Part shown: positions 33,462-64,000 of the stretch, piece after piece
Position numbering within the stretch: the first letter of the stretch is position 1
Layout: every line of letters starts with the position of its first letter
From: Eleginops maclovinus
Taxonomy: Eukaryota > Chordata > Actinopteri > Perciformes > Eleginopidae
Assembly: GCF_036324505.1 (NCBI RefSeq)
Contig: NC_086366.1
Coordinates: forward strand, 12,769,927 to 12,833,926
Direction: 5' to 3'
DNA length: 64,000 nucleotides
The notes under the pieces: model-generated
The model's database searches: none
Told to the model about the DNA's origin: nothing
What the model saw: only the letters and a program-made list of their open reading frames with translations
Translations under genes and position numbers: made by a program

Positions 33462-35729
33462 CCAGAATTCCTAACAACATGAGGCAAAGGAAAGACAGAT
33501 GAAAATTAGCCTTTTAACTAACATTCGTTTGACTGGTGATTAATGTACATTGTCCCTTTAAAATATAATTAAGTAGTTTAATTTAACATAACTCCTGAGG
33601 CAATTAGAATATTATCAAAATAAACTGTTATTTCTAGCCGCCGCAGCTCATCTCAGCACAGCCAAACAGAATTCTTTAGGGTCCTGTTGGTCTGACTTTT
33701 AAAGAAGTCTCTAACTTGTATTGCAAGAAAGCAGTGGATGTCAGTGGAACAATGCACTATATATAGGGCTCCTCAGGGCTAGATATAACTGTCCAGTGAG
33801 GCCAAGGGGGTTGCCCTTTTACTAAACTAGAGACTCACATGGCCCCATACCTTGGTGAGTGGTGCTCCAGTTACCCTGCCAGTGGCCAGCTTACACTATA
33901 ACCTTAGTAAACTTAGAACTTTCTTCAAACACTAATCTTTTGGTTGTATGCCAATGTGCATTAGAGAGGGTCATGAGGCAACTTAATGAACCAACGGCTA
34001 CAACAGGTGTTTGTCCATCGTAGACCAAAATGATATGTATGTTGGTCAGTCGGTTATGCGCCTGTGTACACATATAGATACTGTAATACACTGGGTAGAA
34101 ATTAATCACTTTTTATTTGAGTCTACATATAAAACAACTCATAATTGTAAGAGTGCTTCTTAAAATGCCCTTTCTCACCCTGTGTTCGTCCCTCAGTGCC
34201 ACGGATGAGGTAGGATGTTCTGCCATGCCACGACCCTGATTTCTTCCATCCGTTATACTGGGCATTGCATGCCCACCGAAAGGCTCAGAGAAGCTTCGCA
34301 TCATCTGCCGCATATGATCCCTGTGAGCCCGGAAAGGATCCCTATGGCAGAGGAAGAGGAAGTTGAAAGAAAGGGAATCTCAGCTGCCACTTGTTGATTT
34401 ATAACAACAACTCTGCAACAGGATGTTGGGGATAGCCATGATGAAACTTGAAGAAGAATGACAAAATAAAGTGTCTCTGCACAATACTTAATAATCCTCT
34501 ATCATCTTGGAGTCCATATCCTTCAAATAACACACACTGAAATAATAAGCACCTCTAAAATAATTTAGCAACCTTTACACTAGCCTAAGAACTGAGGTCA
34601 TGTGTGGCCACTCAACAGGTGTTCACTGTTTCAAAAAGTCAAAGTGACTGTAGCACACAAAAGCAGTGTACAGCAGCTATTTGAATAAAAACAATGGAAT
34701 AGAAATGGAAATGATGTTACTTCCTATAATACTCCTAAAGCTGTACGGACTACTATCGACATTTAAAATAGGCAGAGGTAGGTACTTGTGCTTCACTTGA
34801 GTATTTCCGTTTTATGCTACTTTGCATTTATACCCCACAACAAAACCATATAGATTAATGATAAAAATAGGATCAACACTTCAGTTACACCTGGATTAAA
34901 TTCACATACTACCCAGCAGTGAATAAAGTGATTTAAATTAGATCCACTTTTCATCATCAATGCATCAATAATTATGAACAAAACATACATATATAGGATT
35001 CTGAAATGGGACAATCTGCATAATGAGTACTTTTACTTTTGAGACTTTGAGTATATCAAATGTTACTACTTTTGTAATTTTACTTGAATAACATTTTGAA
35101 TACAGGACTTTTACTTGTAACAGAGTATTCCTACACTTCTACGTTTACTTAAGTACAAGATCTAAGTACTTTTTCCACCTCTGAAAATAGCAACATGGAT
35201 GGACACAAACAAATGCTGCACTAGCTTGGACACATTTTATAAAATAAGACCTCTGGCTTTTTTTATTCACTGTTAAAATATAACGTTACTAACAGCTGTT
35301 GCCAGGTAACAGTTTAAAAACAGAAATGGTCCTAGTACAAATTCAATGTTTAAAAACAAGCATGCAGACTAGGCCTGACACCTTGTTCTCACTTTTTCTG
35401 AAAACAGCAGAAAGTGGAATTTGATGTTAGGCTATATCTTCGGCAGTGCCTCACTTATTTTAAAGATAGTCTATAAAATAATAACATTAACGTTATCTAG
35501 TGCGTTTGTATGTCTAGTGCAGTTTTTCTATTCACAGTCTTTGTTGAAATTAATATAAGTAAAACTTCAGATTCTAAATTGTTCTGAAGTTGTCTTTAAT
35601 CGATGCATTATGAGAACAGGCAAAAAGGAGATCTTACAATAAGACTTTTAATAGATTTATAAAAAACAGTTTGACTACTCACGAGAAGAACGGATCTTCA
35701 TCAAAGTCCCTGTGATTACTGTTGAACAT
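28027..35729 (-). CDS. mlf1: Myeloid leukemia factor 1
   Basis: MLF1 is a nucleo-cytoplasmic adaptor that binds 14-3-3 proteins. Nine exons in transcript order: 35729-35683, 34341-34179, 30636-30592, 30137-30108, 29673-29590, 29504-29376, 28918-28759, 28403-28265, 28093-28027. Joined they give 864 nt, 287 residues plus stop, with no frame break. Human MLF1 has about 268. Features in order are DEDPFF near the N-terminus, then [14 protein letters not shown]. In this the 14-3-3 motif RSFSEP places its serine at residue 34, as in human. [14 protein letters not shown] follows, then [18 protein letters not shown] [61 protein letters not shown] and [17 protein letters not shown]. Two exons are very short (45 and 30 nt, both phase 0); the 30-nt one is the least certain. 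The assignment to mlf1 rather than mlf2 rests on the RSFSEP region, the Lys/Ser-rich tail and the rsrc1 neighbour. Confidence 0.94.
29511..29567. repeat. 57-bp direct duplication, copy 2
   Basis: Same sequence as 27699-27755. On the mlf1 strand this copy ends 6 bases before the exon that begins at 29504. It therefore supplies the branch-point and polypyrimidine region of that 3' splice site (TTTCAG itself lies outside the copy). Confidence 0.95.
30637..34178 (-). other. Large mlf1 intron
   Basis: A 3.5-kb intron between the RSFSEP exon and the 45-nt exon. It contains a long (TTA)n tract and a TG-rich degenerate stretch near 31970-32110. I see no other exon; open frames here have no family signature. 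Confidence 0.6.
33371..33460. repeat. (TTA)n microsatellite, 90 bp
   Basis: Thirty uninterrupted trinucleotide units inside the large mlf1 intron. Confidence 0.98.
34773..35183. mobile_element. hAT-type MITE with target-site duplication
   Basis: A 411-bp non-coding element in mlf1 intron 1. It starts CAGAGGTAGGTACTTG and ends AAGTACTTTTTCCACCTCTG, giving short terminal inverted repeats (CAGAGGT). The interior has repeated ACTTTTACTT-type words typical of a very abundant teleost hAT-derived MITE. It is flanked by AAAATAGG on the left and AAAATAGC on the right, an 8-bp duplication with one mismatch, which is the size hAT transposases make. No transposase is encoded. Confidence 0.8.
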
Positions 35730-36110
35730 TTCCACGGATTTGAGGCTGTAAACAAAATTTGTTAGATAAAGACTTTCAAATAATAATCCGTTCCGCCACA
35801 GGTGTCTAGGCTCCACCGCTGCTCAGCCTCGGTAATGTTACCACAGAGGAGGGGGCATGGAACCAAACTCACGCTGACACCGACCACGTGATGCAAATCC
35901 GAGCCTCTGATTGGCTCGTTATTTGAAACGTTGAACAGGCTATAATAAAAACAACAATAATAATAACATAATAACAACAACAATAATAATAATAATAGAA
36001 ACTCACTCAAAAGTAAAGTACGCAAACAAATACATTTAAAAAAAGAATAATAAAGAAAAAAATGTATGTTGTTTGTTGCTGCCAATGGCAACTGCACTCC
36101 AGAGATTTCT
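35730..36110 (-). promoter_or_regulatory. mlf1 upstream region and putative promoter
   Basis: Directly upstream of the mlf1 ATG lie a forkhead-like GTAAACA (35748-35754) and adjacent E-box CACGTG (35885-35890) and octamer ATGCAAAT (35891-35898). An ATTGG (CCAAT box) follows at 35910-35914. An X-box-like pair of half sites (GCTGCC, 3-base spacer, GGCAAC) lies at 36078-36092. An imperfect AAT/AAC tract occupies 35944-35998. The transcription start is unknown. The TTTACAG on the minus strand just before the ATG could also be an acceptor for a 5'UTR intron. Confidence 0.45.
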
Positions 36111-37205
<1,095 letters not shown>

Positions 37206-37209
37206 ATTA

Positions 37210-37460
37210 AACCACATCCATCTTTATTACAGAATTGATGACCAAACACAAAATTGTATCAAATGCTAAATCTACATTGTGAAACACACATTTTCTAACA
37301 TCCTTTCTTAATAAAAAAAAAAATGAAGCAAAACTAAGAACAGTAGCTTGTAAATGAATTCCATCAACATTACTGAAATAACAATGACCACATCAAGACC
37401 AAAAACTGTTCATTTGCTTATGTTCTCACACGTTTTTACAGCAGGAAACAAATTAGTCCA
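37210..37460 (-). terminator. rsrc1 3'UTR and poly(A) signal
   Basis: An AATAAA on the minus strand at 37228-37223 lies about 235 bases after the rsrc1 stop codon, giving a short 3'UTR. Confidence 0.55.
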
Positions 37461-56881
<19,421 letters not shown>

Positions 56882-57239
56882 CTGAAATGAAAGACCACAG
56901 TGTTATCAGCAAAGCATCACTTTAGGAACATCATAGTGATTTAATTATGTAGAAATGTATAGCATTTTTAGATCAATTAAATTAGATAGTAAGGAATCAA
57001 TTCTGATATGTGATTTTATATAGTACCGAAAATAAAATAAAAACAACTGAAATACAGAAAAAGTATTTACATTTGAGAACATGTGTATGCACAAAGTACA
57101 AAGTTTGTTTCTGTGGAAAATGTTGTGTTTTTTACTTGAAGGAAGCTACTAGGGAACACACCATTGGATAAACATGAAGCGTAAAAATCTAAAAAAATAT
57201 GAATCATGTCTTTTTCTTCTTTATCTAGCAGGCAACTTC

Positions 57240-57650
57240 CTTCTCTGCTTTTCCCTTTATACCCCTGTAAAAGCGAGCGAGTCTTCCTGAGAGGTGTTTA
57301 TCGTCTCAGCATAATGAAAAGCTTAAGAGAAAGTGAGGCTGCGGGAGTAAACACTCGTCAGGGCATTTTAAGCATCTCTCATCGTGAGCCGTGTTGTCTC
57401 GGCTCCCTTTTCCTCCGCCTTTCCCCCTGAATAATCAAGATGTTAAGCCACATTAAAAAATATAATGCTGTGTATGGCAGGACTATCAATACTGCCTCTA
57501 AATTAATTACATTTCCGTTGCGGCGCATCATTTATTTTGCAGTGTTAAGGCCTCGGCGGAGCCATTCGCCTTTATTGCTATCTCACTTGGTTGATGAGTG
57601 AGCTATGTAAAATTGAGTCTCCAATATCATTACACTTAATGAGTTTAAAC
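57240..57650. promoter_or_regulatory. Candidate conserved noncoding element
   Basis: GC-balanced unique block with CpGs, forkhead-like GGTGTTTATCG and AGTAAACACTCG, and CCTGAATAATCAAGATG, CTAAATTAATTACATTTCC and GCATCATTTATTTTGCAG. It lies just upstream (in rsrc1 sense) of exon 56881-56810 and has no open frame of note. Confidence 0.4.
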
Positions 57651-57954
57651 TTTGAGAAGAAAAAAAAAGGAGAGAAATAGAAGAAGAGAGCGAGCAGAAG
57701 AGAGAGGAAGAGAACGAAAGCTCTGCACTGTTTTGGGGAAGTTAATACAATATAGGAGTGGGTGTAAGTGTTTGGCAGTGCTTACAGAATGTTTGTGTTA
57801 GGGCACAGCTGTGGGTGTCCGAATATGGTTTATTGCACCACTTGAGATGCCTGCATGTGTGTTTTGTGCACGCTCCTCGTTACGTGCCTGATTGTATGCT
57901 AGACTTTGCATTGCAAGCTAATAACTAACATAAAAATACAACACATGCACAGGT

Positions 57955-57957
57955 TGC

Positions 57958-57990
<33 letters not shown>

Positions 57991-58194
57991 TGTGTGTGTG
58001 TTTGTGTGTTTGGATGCAGGAGGCCAGGGGTTGTGCTCGTCTCTCTGTGACTGCGCTGCTGTTTTTGTTCAGTAATTGGCGTAGACAAAGAACCGTCACA
58101 CTGCTGTTACGGCTGGTTAAGTCTGGAGGTTACGCATCTTTGCTAACAATGACTCTACATGGATGACTGAACCTTCCTCTACCTCCCTCAGCTA

Positions 58195-58225
<31 letters not shown>

Positions 58226-58416
58226 GGGGGGACCATGTTTAACCAAATCAACAGCAACCAATCTGTTTCTCTTAGTTAATTAGTCATAACTTAGTAAGCG
58301 TGTGTGTACCTCAAACTTAAACCGTGGGCTGCATCTCTTTGCAAATACATACATGACTTTTTCTTGTTTGTGTGCACAGATGTGTATTTGTGTGTGTGTG
58401 TGTGTGTGTGTGTGCA
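57955..58416. repeat. Cluster of short TG microsatellites
   Basis: Imperfect TG tracts at about 57957-58010, 58194-58226 and 58388-58414. Confidence 0.9.
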
Positions 58417-58469
58417 CCTGTGTTTGTAAGTGAACTACTCTCTGTGTTCTTCAGTTACCTCTTTGCTCG

Positions 58470-58880
58470 GGGCTACAGGGAGGCAGGTAGGAAAAGAAGC
58501 AGTATTGGTGGTGTGATGCAGTGGGGAGGGAAACAGGAGAGAAAAGAGGAGGGAAAAAAGGGAAAGGAGATGGGCAGATAGATGGGGGCCATGTAGGAAA
58601 AAGGAAGAACTGACAGCGAGGGGAAACAGACAAACAAGCAGAAATAAGAGAAAAAGCCTTGCCTGCCGTGCACACAAACATGCAAACACGAACAACAGGA
58701 GTGATTTGTCGCCTCTTTTTGTTTGCATGTTTATCCTCCACCTCTATCCCTTCATCCCTCCCCCAACAGGTTCTCTTATCCTCTCGCTGTCTCTTCTCTC
58801 CTTCTGTTTTGCCCTCTCCCACCCCTCCCTGTCTTTTTTATGCTTTCTCTTCCTTCTCTTGCTCATCTCTCCAGTACACT
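58470..58880. repeat. Purine tract followed by pyrimidine tract
   Basis: 58480-58620 is strongly G/A-rich and 58735-58880 strongly C/T-rich on the same strand. The two could pair imperfectly. All open frames here are low-complexity and not genes. Confidence 0.7.
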
Positions 58881-59479
58881 GTGCCTGGGGGCGATAGCAG
58901 CAAATCAAACTGTTTATCCATCTCTCATCAGCGCGCTGCCTCACGGGGCTCCTGCCCCCTCAAAACAATGAAAGTAGGCCTGAGCGCTGAGCCTGGGATA
59001 CGATTTAATTACATCAATAAAGAGCTCTGCTTTAAAAAAAAAGATAAACTACAAAACAATACATTACAGCAACACACTTAGCTGCACTATCATGAAAAGC
59101 CTGTTAACATTACAGTTACATGTAAAACAGAATTAAGCCTCACTCCTGTGCCTATTTAGAAATATAGGCATGGATGTGTGCAGAGGATGCTTATTGGAAG
59201 TATATTTCTTGGCAACTAAGTGGCTCCAGTTCATTGTAGGATAATTCTGTGATGGACTTTTATTAAAGCGGGTAATAAACGTCCGGGTGTTGGGAGAGGA
59301 GAGGCCTTTCACTTCATTTAGACTTCGTTCAGTCTTGGCTGCAGGGGTGGAGGGAAAGAGGAGGGATGGCAGCAGGAAGGGGCGGCGAGCGTCAGTGAAA
59401 TCGCATTGTGATTATGAGTGTTAATTGCAGCTCAGGGGCCCAGGGGCCATGTAGCTCTGATGGCGCTAGAAGATGTTTT

Positions 59480-59715
59480 ATACACAGCAACAGAGAGGAA
59501 GAAAGTGAGAAAGAACGAAAGATGGAGAGTGGGAGGAGGAGGCAGGCTGCCAGGATGCTTGCAATTCTTCTTTTTTTTTTTTTACAGAATCCCCCTTTCT
59601 ATCTCTCTTTCTCCTCCATTTTTCCTTTCTTCCTCTTCTCCCCCAACACCCTCCTTCACTCTCCTCTCCTATTCTCTTCTTCCCTCCTTTCTTTTTTCTC
59701 CTGTTGTCCTCCCTT
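59480..59715. repeat. Second purine/pyrimidine tract pair
   Basis: 59485-59550 is G/A-rich and 59565-59715 C/T-rich, including a 13-14 base T run near 59571-59583. It has the same order and polarity as the pair 1 kb to the left. Confidence 0.7.
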
Positions 59716-60080
59716 GGCAGGATTAGCTGGGTCTCGTTAGAGGGGAAATGTAATAATGCTCCCACCAGGTGGAATCGGGCCCGCTCCATTATCAGCCGGG
59801 AGATGGATGGGCCGTGTAGGGCCGGCGGGGGCCAAGCGCGCACGCAATTTAGATTCAATAAACTGGAAAAGCAAGACCCCCAATCTGATTTATCTCTTAC
59901 ACGCCGCCAATGCTTGCTGCTACGATGCTGATTCCCTATTACCACTCAGAGAAGGACTATTCATTGGATGTAAGGCACGGCAGTCAGAGAGGCTTGTCGG
60001 GCCCCCGGGACGGCGGCAAAACAGATACAGCAGAGGGTTAATACGTTTACACACAGATAAGCAATTAAATCTAAGGCTGA
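59716..60080. promoter_or_regulatory. Candidate conserved noncoding element
   Basis: GC-rich, CpG-retaining unique block in an otherwise AT-rich intron: CATTATCAGCCGGGAGATGG, GCGCACGCAATTTAGATTC, CTCTTACACGCCGCCAATGC and AAGCAATTAAATCTAAGG. No long frame is consistent with a protein. It could also be an unrecognised exon or promoter, but I see no splice-bounded frame matching RSRC1. Confidence 0.35.
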
Positions 60081-60774
60081 GGTGAGTTATAGAGTTATTA
60101 AGGACAGATTGGAGGGGGAGAAGGGAGGGACAGAGGGTGAGAAAAAGAAGGAGAGAGATGTTATTCAGCACAGTGTGGTAGCTCGGGCCTTAGGCCGAGT
60201 ACAGTTAGTATTAGAAAGGGTACCATATTATAGAGTTCGTGGGGTGAGAGAACAACTGAAGAGCAGCAGTCTGCCCACGTTGCTCAATAAACTCAATACA
60301 ACACTTACAAACAAGCAACGCTGAAGACAGAGGTCAGCGCAACAGTTATCCACTTAGTCTGTGTGTGTTTGTGAGAGTTTATGAGTGAGTATATGTATGC
60401 AAGTGCATGTCTTCCTGTATAAATGTGGGTTTGAGTTGGCGTAATAGGCATATTCATATCCACTGTTTACCTGACTGAGTGTGCATCGCATCACATTTGA
60501 CTGTGTTTGTGAATGTGTGTGTGAGAGTGGCAGCAATGTTAGCGGTGTAGTGGTGGGTGTCATTCCAGTGCAGCCGCCAATCAAAGTGAATCTGAATGTC
60601 AGCAGGAGAGGAGGCGCGATAAATCAGCCTCACACCCAACGACAAACAGAATATTAGAGGCAGCGCAGCGCCATTGGAAAAATGTCCCTTCCAATCAGCC
60701 GAGCACTTTACAGTGAAGCTCAACAGCCAGGCCTCCGACCAACACTGAATACCACAGAGACATACAAGACAATA

Positions 60775-61015
60775 AATAAATAAATAAGAGATAGACAGGT
60801 TGGAGGACAGGCGGACAGACAAACAGACCTGTAAGCTCACTGACGAATAACGGCCCTGACAGGTAGAAAGACGAGACAAAGAAACATAAGAACACAATGG
60901 GGCTGGAGGAGAGACAGGAAGCCACACTAACTGACATACAACAGGCCTGACAGAAGGCAAGAAAGACAGACAGGTGCAAAGAGAGACAGGAAACTGCTGG
61001 GCAGACAGAGTGACA
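60775..61015. repeat. Degenerate ACAG/GACA simple repeat
   Basis: Repeated GACAG, ACAGACA and AGACAGG words make up most of this stretch. It underlies a 221-residue minus-strand open frame rich in Ser, Cys and Leu, which I do not accept as a gene. Confidence 0.7.
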
Positions 61016-61658
61016 ACTAAAGAGTCGTGCCGAACAAAACATTGCAGCAGCAACGATATCGCAATGTTAAGGGAATGCAACTGTACAAATGAGGAGCAAG
61101 ACCATGCTGAGTTTGTCATGACTAATGTTGAAGTTTAATAACTGATACATTATTTGATTATTAACATATCATAAATAAATTACTCAGCATGTACAGTAAC
61201 TCCGAATATACAGGTCAAAACATAAGCAACCCAAAATAAAGCCAGTTTGGGGATTAACAGATCCCTGACCAGACAGCAATGGACTTAAATCAGACAAGTT
61301 TTCCTGGGTCTGAAAACAAAGCTGGAAATGTCAAATTACACGTAGTTATTTGAGGTGAATGATTTTGTAAATGTAAGACTGAGCACAGGAACGAAGTTTA
61401 AAGAGACAAAGTGTAGTTGCAAATGTGAGTTAGTTAAAAAGTACCCAATAAATACAAAGGCTTCTGACTGATAACTGCTCTTCTGATCTGACCAGCATTT
61501 TAAGGTTGTCTGCTTCAGCTTTTTGAAGTTAAAAAAGTTTAACCTTAAGACAGAAAGCAACAGCATCATATGGAGCACGTGTGATCATACTGTGTTTTGA
61601 AATGTACAGCAGGTGTGGAGGTTACACTGATCACTGGAAGAAGCAGCATCCCAAGCAG

Positions 61659-61672
61659 CCACTAGGTGGCAC
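61659..61672 (+). promoter_or_regulatory. Candidate CTCF site
   Basis: CCACTAGGTGGCAC matches all 14 positions of the CTCF core CCASYAGRKGGCRS, in the rsrc1 intron nearest the predicted shox2 side. Confidence 0.45.
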
Positions 61673-63021
61673 AGCACACAGACATCCCAAGCGGGAGGCT
61701 CCAGCCAGGCCTTGCTTTTATGTGTGTGTTTAAAAGCAGGTGCCTGTGTGTTGGTAGAGGACCCTCCATTAAAACTGGCTCCTCCAGACCTTGTAGCTGT
61801 AAAGTATAACTTGACACGAGACATATCACAAGTGTCCCTGCAAGCTGATTGGATGGGCAGACATGAAGAGATATAACATCAAGTTATTTAAATATTAAGC
61901 AGTATAAATACATAAAACCCTTCAAGGGCAATCCTAAATTACAGTAGCAGTTAATGTGTTGGTCCTTTAGAAAGTCTCCTGACCAAAAAAAAAGAAAGTG
62001 TTGGCAAAAGTAAATTTAATCAGTGTGTCTCAGCCATAACGGTGAATTCCTTCGGGCAGAAAGACGGTAGACCTGAACATGAATGATCTTTATCGCAGGC
62101 TGCCCTCTGCATCTGTCATCAGGCAGATTTAACGACAAGCCATGAAATATTTACAAACTAAACAATTAGAGAGAGATATCTTACAAAATCAATTAATTAT
62201 TCATTGCCAATCGTCTGAAAAGCTTTTGTTCTGTTTCATGGCTATATTCTGATGCTGGGGGGTGCATCAATTAGGGCCTGTACTCCTGTGGTGTTATGGA
62301 TGCTTCGGAGAGGAATGATTGCCTAAATGAAAGAGCCAGATGCAAGTTGCTAGAACTGCATGCTGACACAGTGTTGTGGCAGAACAAAACACATAATGCT
62401 ATATATGAAGTCCGAGGGACAGTTTGAATCATCTGTTTCAATGTGGGTATAAATGAGACTTACCTATCTATACTCGCTGTAGCAGAAATAACATCCAACA
62501 CTCTGCAGCCTGCTTATGCAACATTTGTTCTATTAATTTTTAAAACAGCCTCTTGACTCCCGACACCTGGGCTCCATGTTTGTATTTTCCTTCTGAGTGA
62601 TCATGCTGAGATTGCATCTGTCAAACTCAAAGTAGTGAGAAATTACGAAAACATGTGTCTTATTTATAGGAAAAACAGGAGGGCTCCCAGACCGGAGCTC
62701 GTCTTTTATGCAAACTACAGACTTATACAATTCAATTGTGTTTTTTTTATACAGTATATCTCAGAAAGGCTAATGAACCGTAGATTGGATGAAAACTTCT
62801 ACATCACTTCTTGTGTGTTTCCATAGCTATAAGGTCACAAGGCCCAAACCTGTTTCTTCTTTCGCCTTAATTATATCCGAACGGCGTCTGTAGTTAACAT
62901 TTCTTTTAGTTTAAAAAAATATATATGTCTACAATTAATCATGGAGTTGCTTTATATTTTTACTACCACAGACGAATGTGGTTGGATCTATTTTAGTGGC
63001 AAAACAATTGGTCCATCAAGG

Positions 63022-63045
63022 GTTAGGGTTAGGGCTAACCCTAAC
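63022..63045. repeat. Small head-to-head telomere-like palindrome
   Basis: GTTAGGGTTAG and its exact reverse complement flank a GG. The arms carry TTAGGG on one side and CCCTAA on the other. Confidence 0.85.
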
Positions 63046-63776
63046 TACACAATTCTCTGCTTTGGTTTATCATGATAATAGGTCTTGGGGTTCTCAACTG
63101 TCATTTGTCATATGTTTGTGATTGCCTAGATGTGACTCCATTTTCTAAAAGTAGTGGCTAACAACTAACAACTAACTGGCTGAAAATGTCTTGGTAGACT
63201 AAAATACATAATGACCAATTAGTCAAATACTTGACTTTGAAAGGAAAACCCTTCGAGTGTCATATTGTCCTGTGTGTAACAATCCAATTTGAGTTGATTG
63301 ATTTATAAAAATATTTAAATAAGTTTGCAGTGACAGTGAACAATAAGGAAATTATTATAATAACCCTTAGCTCAACGTACCAAAGCCTTATGCGCTACAC
63401 AACTCTCCCCTACAACACACTGGGGTCTGGGTGTTACCTCCTTTGGGCAAAACCCTACACAGGAGGTCTGGGGTTGAGAACAGGTTTCATGTGGGGTAAT
63501 AAGGTGCTGAAAAGTGGGGTCTTCACCATGCATGTGGGTGGCTCGGCCCCAGCACCCCAACCTCCCCTTTAGACTCAAGGGCAAAAGTGTTTCCCCTGAG
63601 AGGTGGAAGCCCCGGACCCCGGTTTGAAGGAGCAGGGGCCTCCAGCGGTCAGGAAGATCAGAGAGGGAGGTGACTCTGAGGACCATGCACAGCCATGGGC
63701 TGCACACACAGATGCACATATAAACACACCTGAGGAACACACACGGATGTCAAAATATTCACATATGGCACAAGAG

Positions 63777-63953
<177 letters not shown>

Positions 63954-64000
63954 AAAGCCTGAGGGGCAGAGCAAACAACAAAGCCTCTATTAAACAGCCA

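Noticed and set aside
59478..59945. 155-residue minus-strand frame and overlapping plus-strand frames
   Set aside because: Lys/Arg/Glu- and Phe/Ser/Pro-rich products of purine/pyrimidine tracts. I considered an RS-like rsrc1 exon, but there is no RS dipeptide pattern.
60454..61119. 221-residue minus-strand frame rich in Ser, Cys, Leu and Val
   Set aside because: Derived largely from a degenerate ACAG repeat; no family and no splice context.
62840..62900. Possible rsrc1 exon on the minus strand after a CTACAG acceptor, reading basic and Glu-rich residues
   Set aside because: No matching donor in frame and no similarity to the RSRC1 segment expected before the coiled-coil exon.

Overview
The window is nuclear DNA from a vertebrate, almost certainly a ray-finned (teleost) fish. 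It has introns with GT/AG borders, five recognisable vertebrate gene families, very many long CA/TG microsatellites, a tRNA-derived SINE and a hAT-type MITE of a sort common in fish. I see no bacterial, plasmid or viral gene. All gene names come from recalled protein similarity; no search could be run.

Layout. 1-4.9 kb: the 3' end of sik2 (+), with the last four coding exons and a 3'UTR. 4.9-12.2 kb: convergent intergenic DNA with two long TG tracts. 12.2-23.0 kb: complete ppp2r1b (-), 15 coding exons that join without a frame error into 589 codons. 23.0-24.5 kb: spacer between divergent start codons. 24.5-26.1 kb: complete med29 (+), 4 exons and 178 codons. 27-36 kb: complete mlf1 (-), 9 exons and 287 codons, including two very short in-frame exons. 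37.2-64 kb: the 3' part of rsrc1 (-). Four exons give about 126 C-terminal codons; the 5' part, including the RS domain, lies beyond the right edge. About 85% of this last region is intron.

How the genes relate. They do not form a pathway. Sik2 is an AMPK-related kinase, Ppp2r1b the PP2A scaffold, Med29 a Mediator subunit, Mlf1 a 14-3-3-binding adaptor and Rsrc1 an SR-related splicing factor. The order is informative: sik2-ppp2r1b matches human 11q23, mlf1-rsrc1 matches human 3q25, and med29 (human 19q13) sits between them. The window therefore spans a junction of two ancestral linkage blocks.

In tetrapods RSRC1 is the immediate neighbour of SHOX2, so shox2 is predicted just past the right edge. 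The rsrc1 introns hold several unique, homeodomain-core-rich blocks between microsatellites that look like conserved noncoding enhancers. These, together with candidate CTCF sites in a divergent arrangement around the junction, are the most interesting unexplained content. I found no convincing new protein system.
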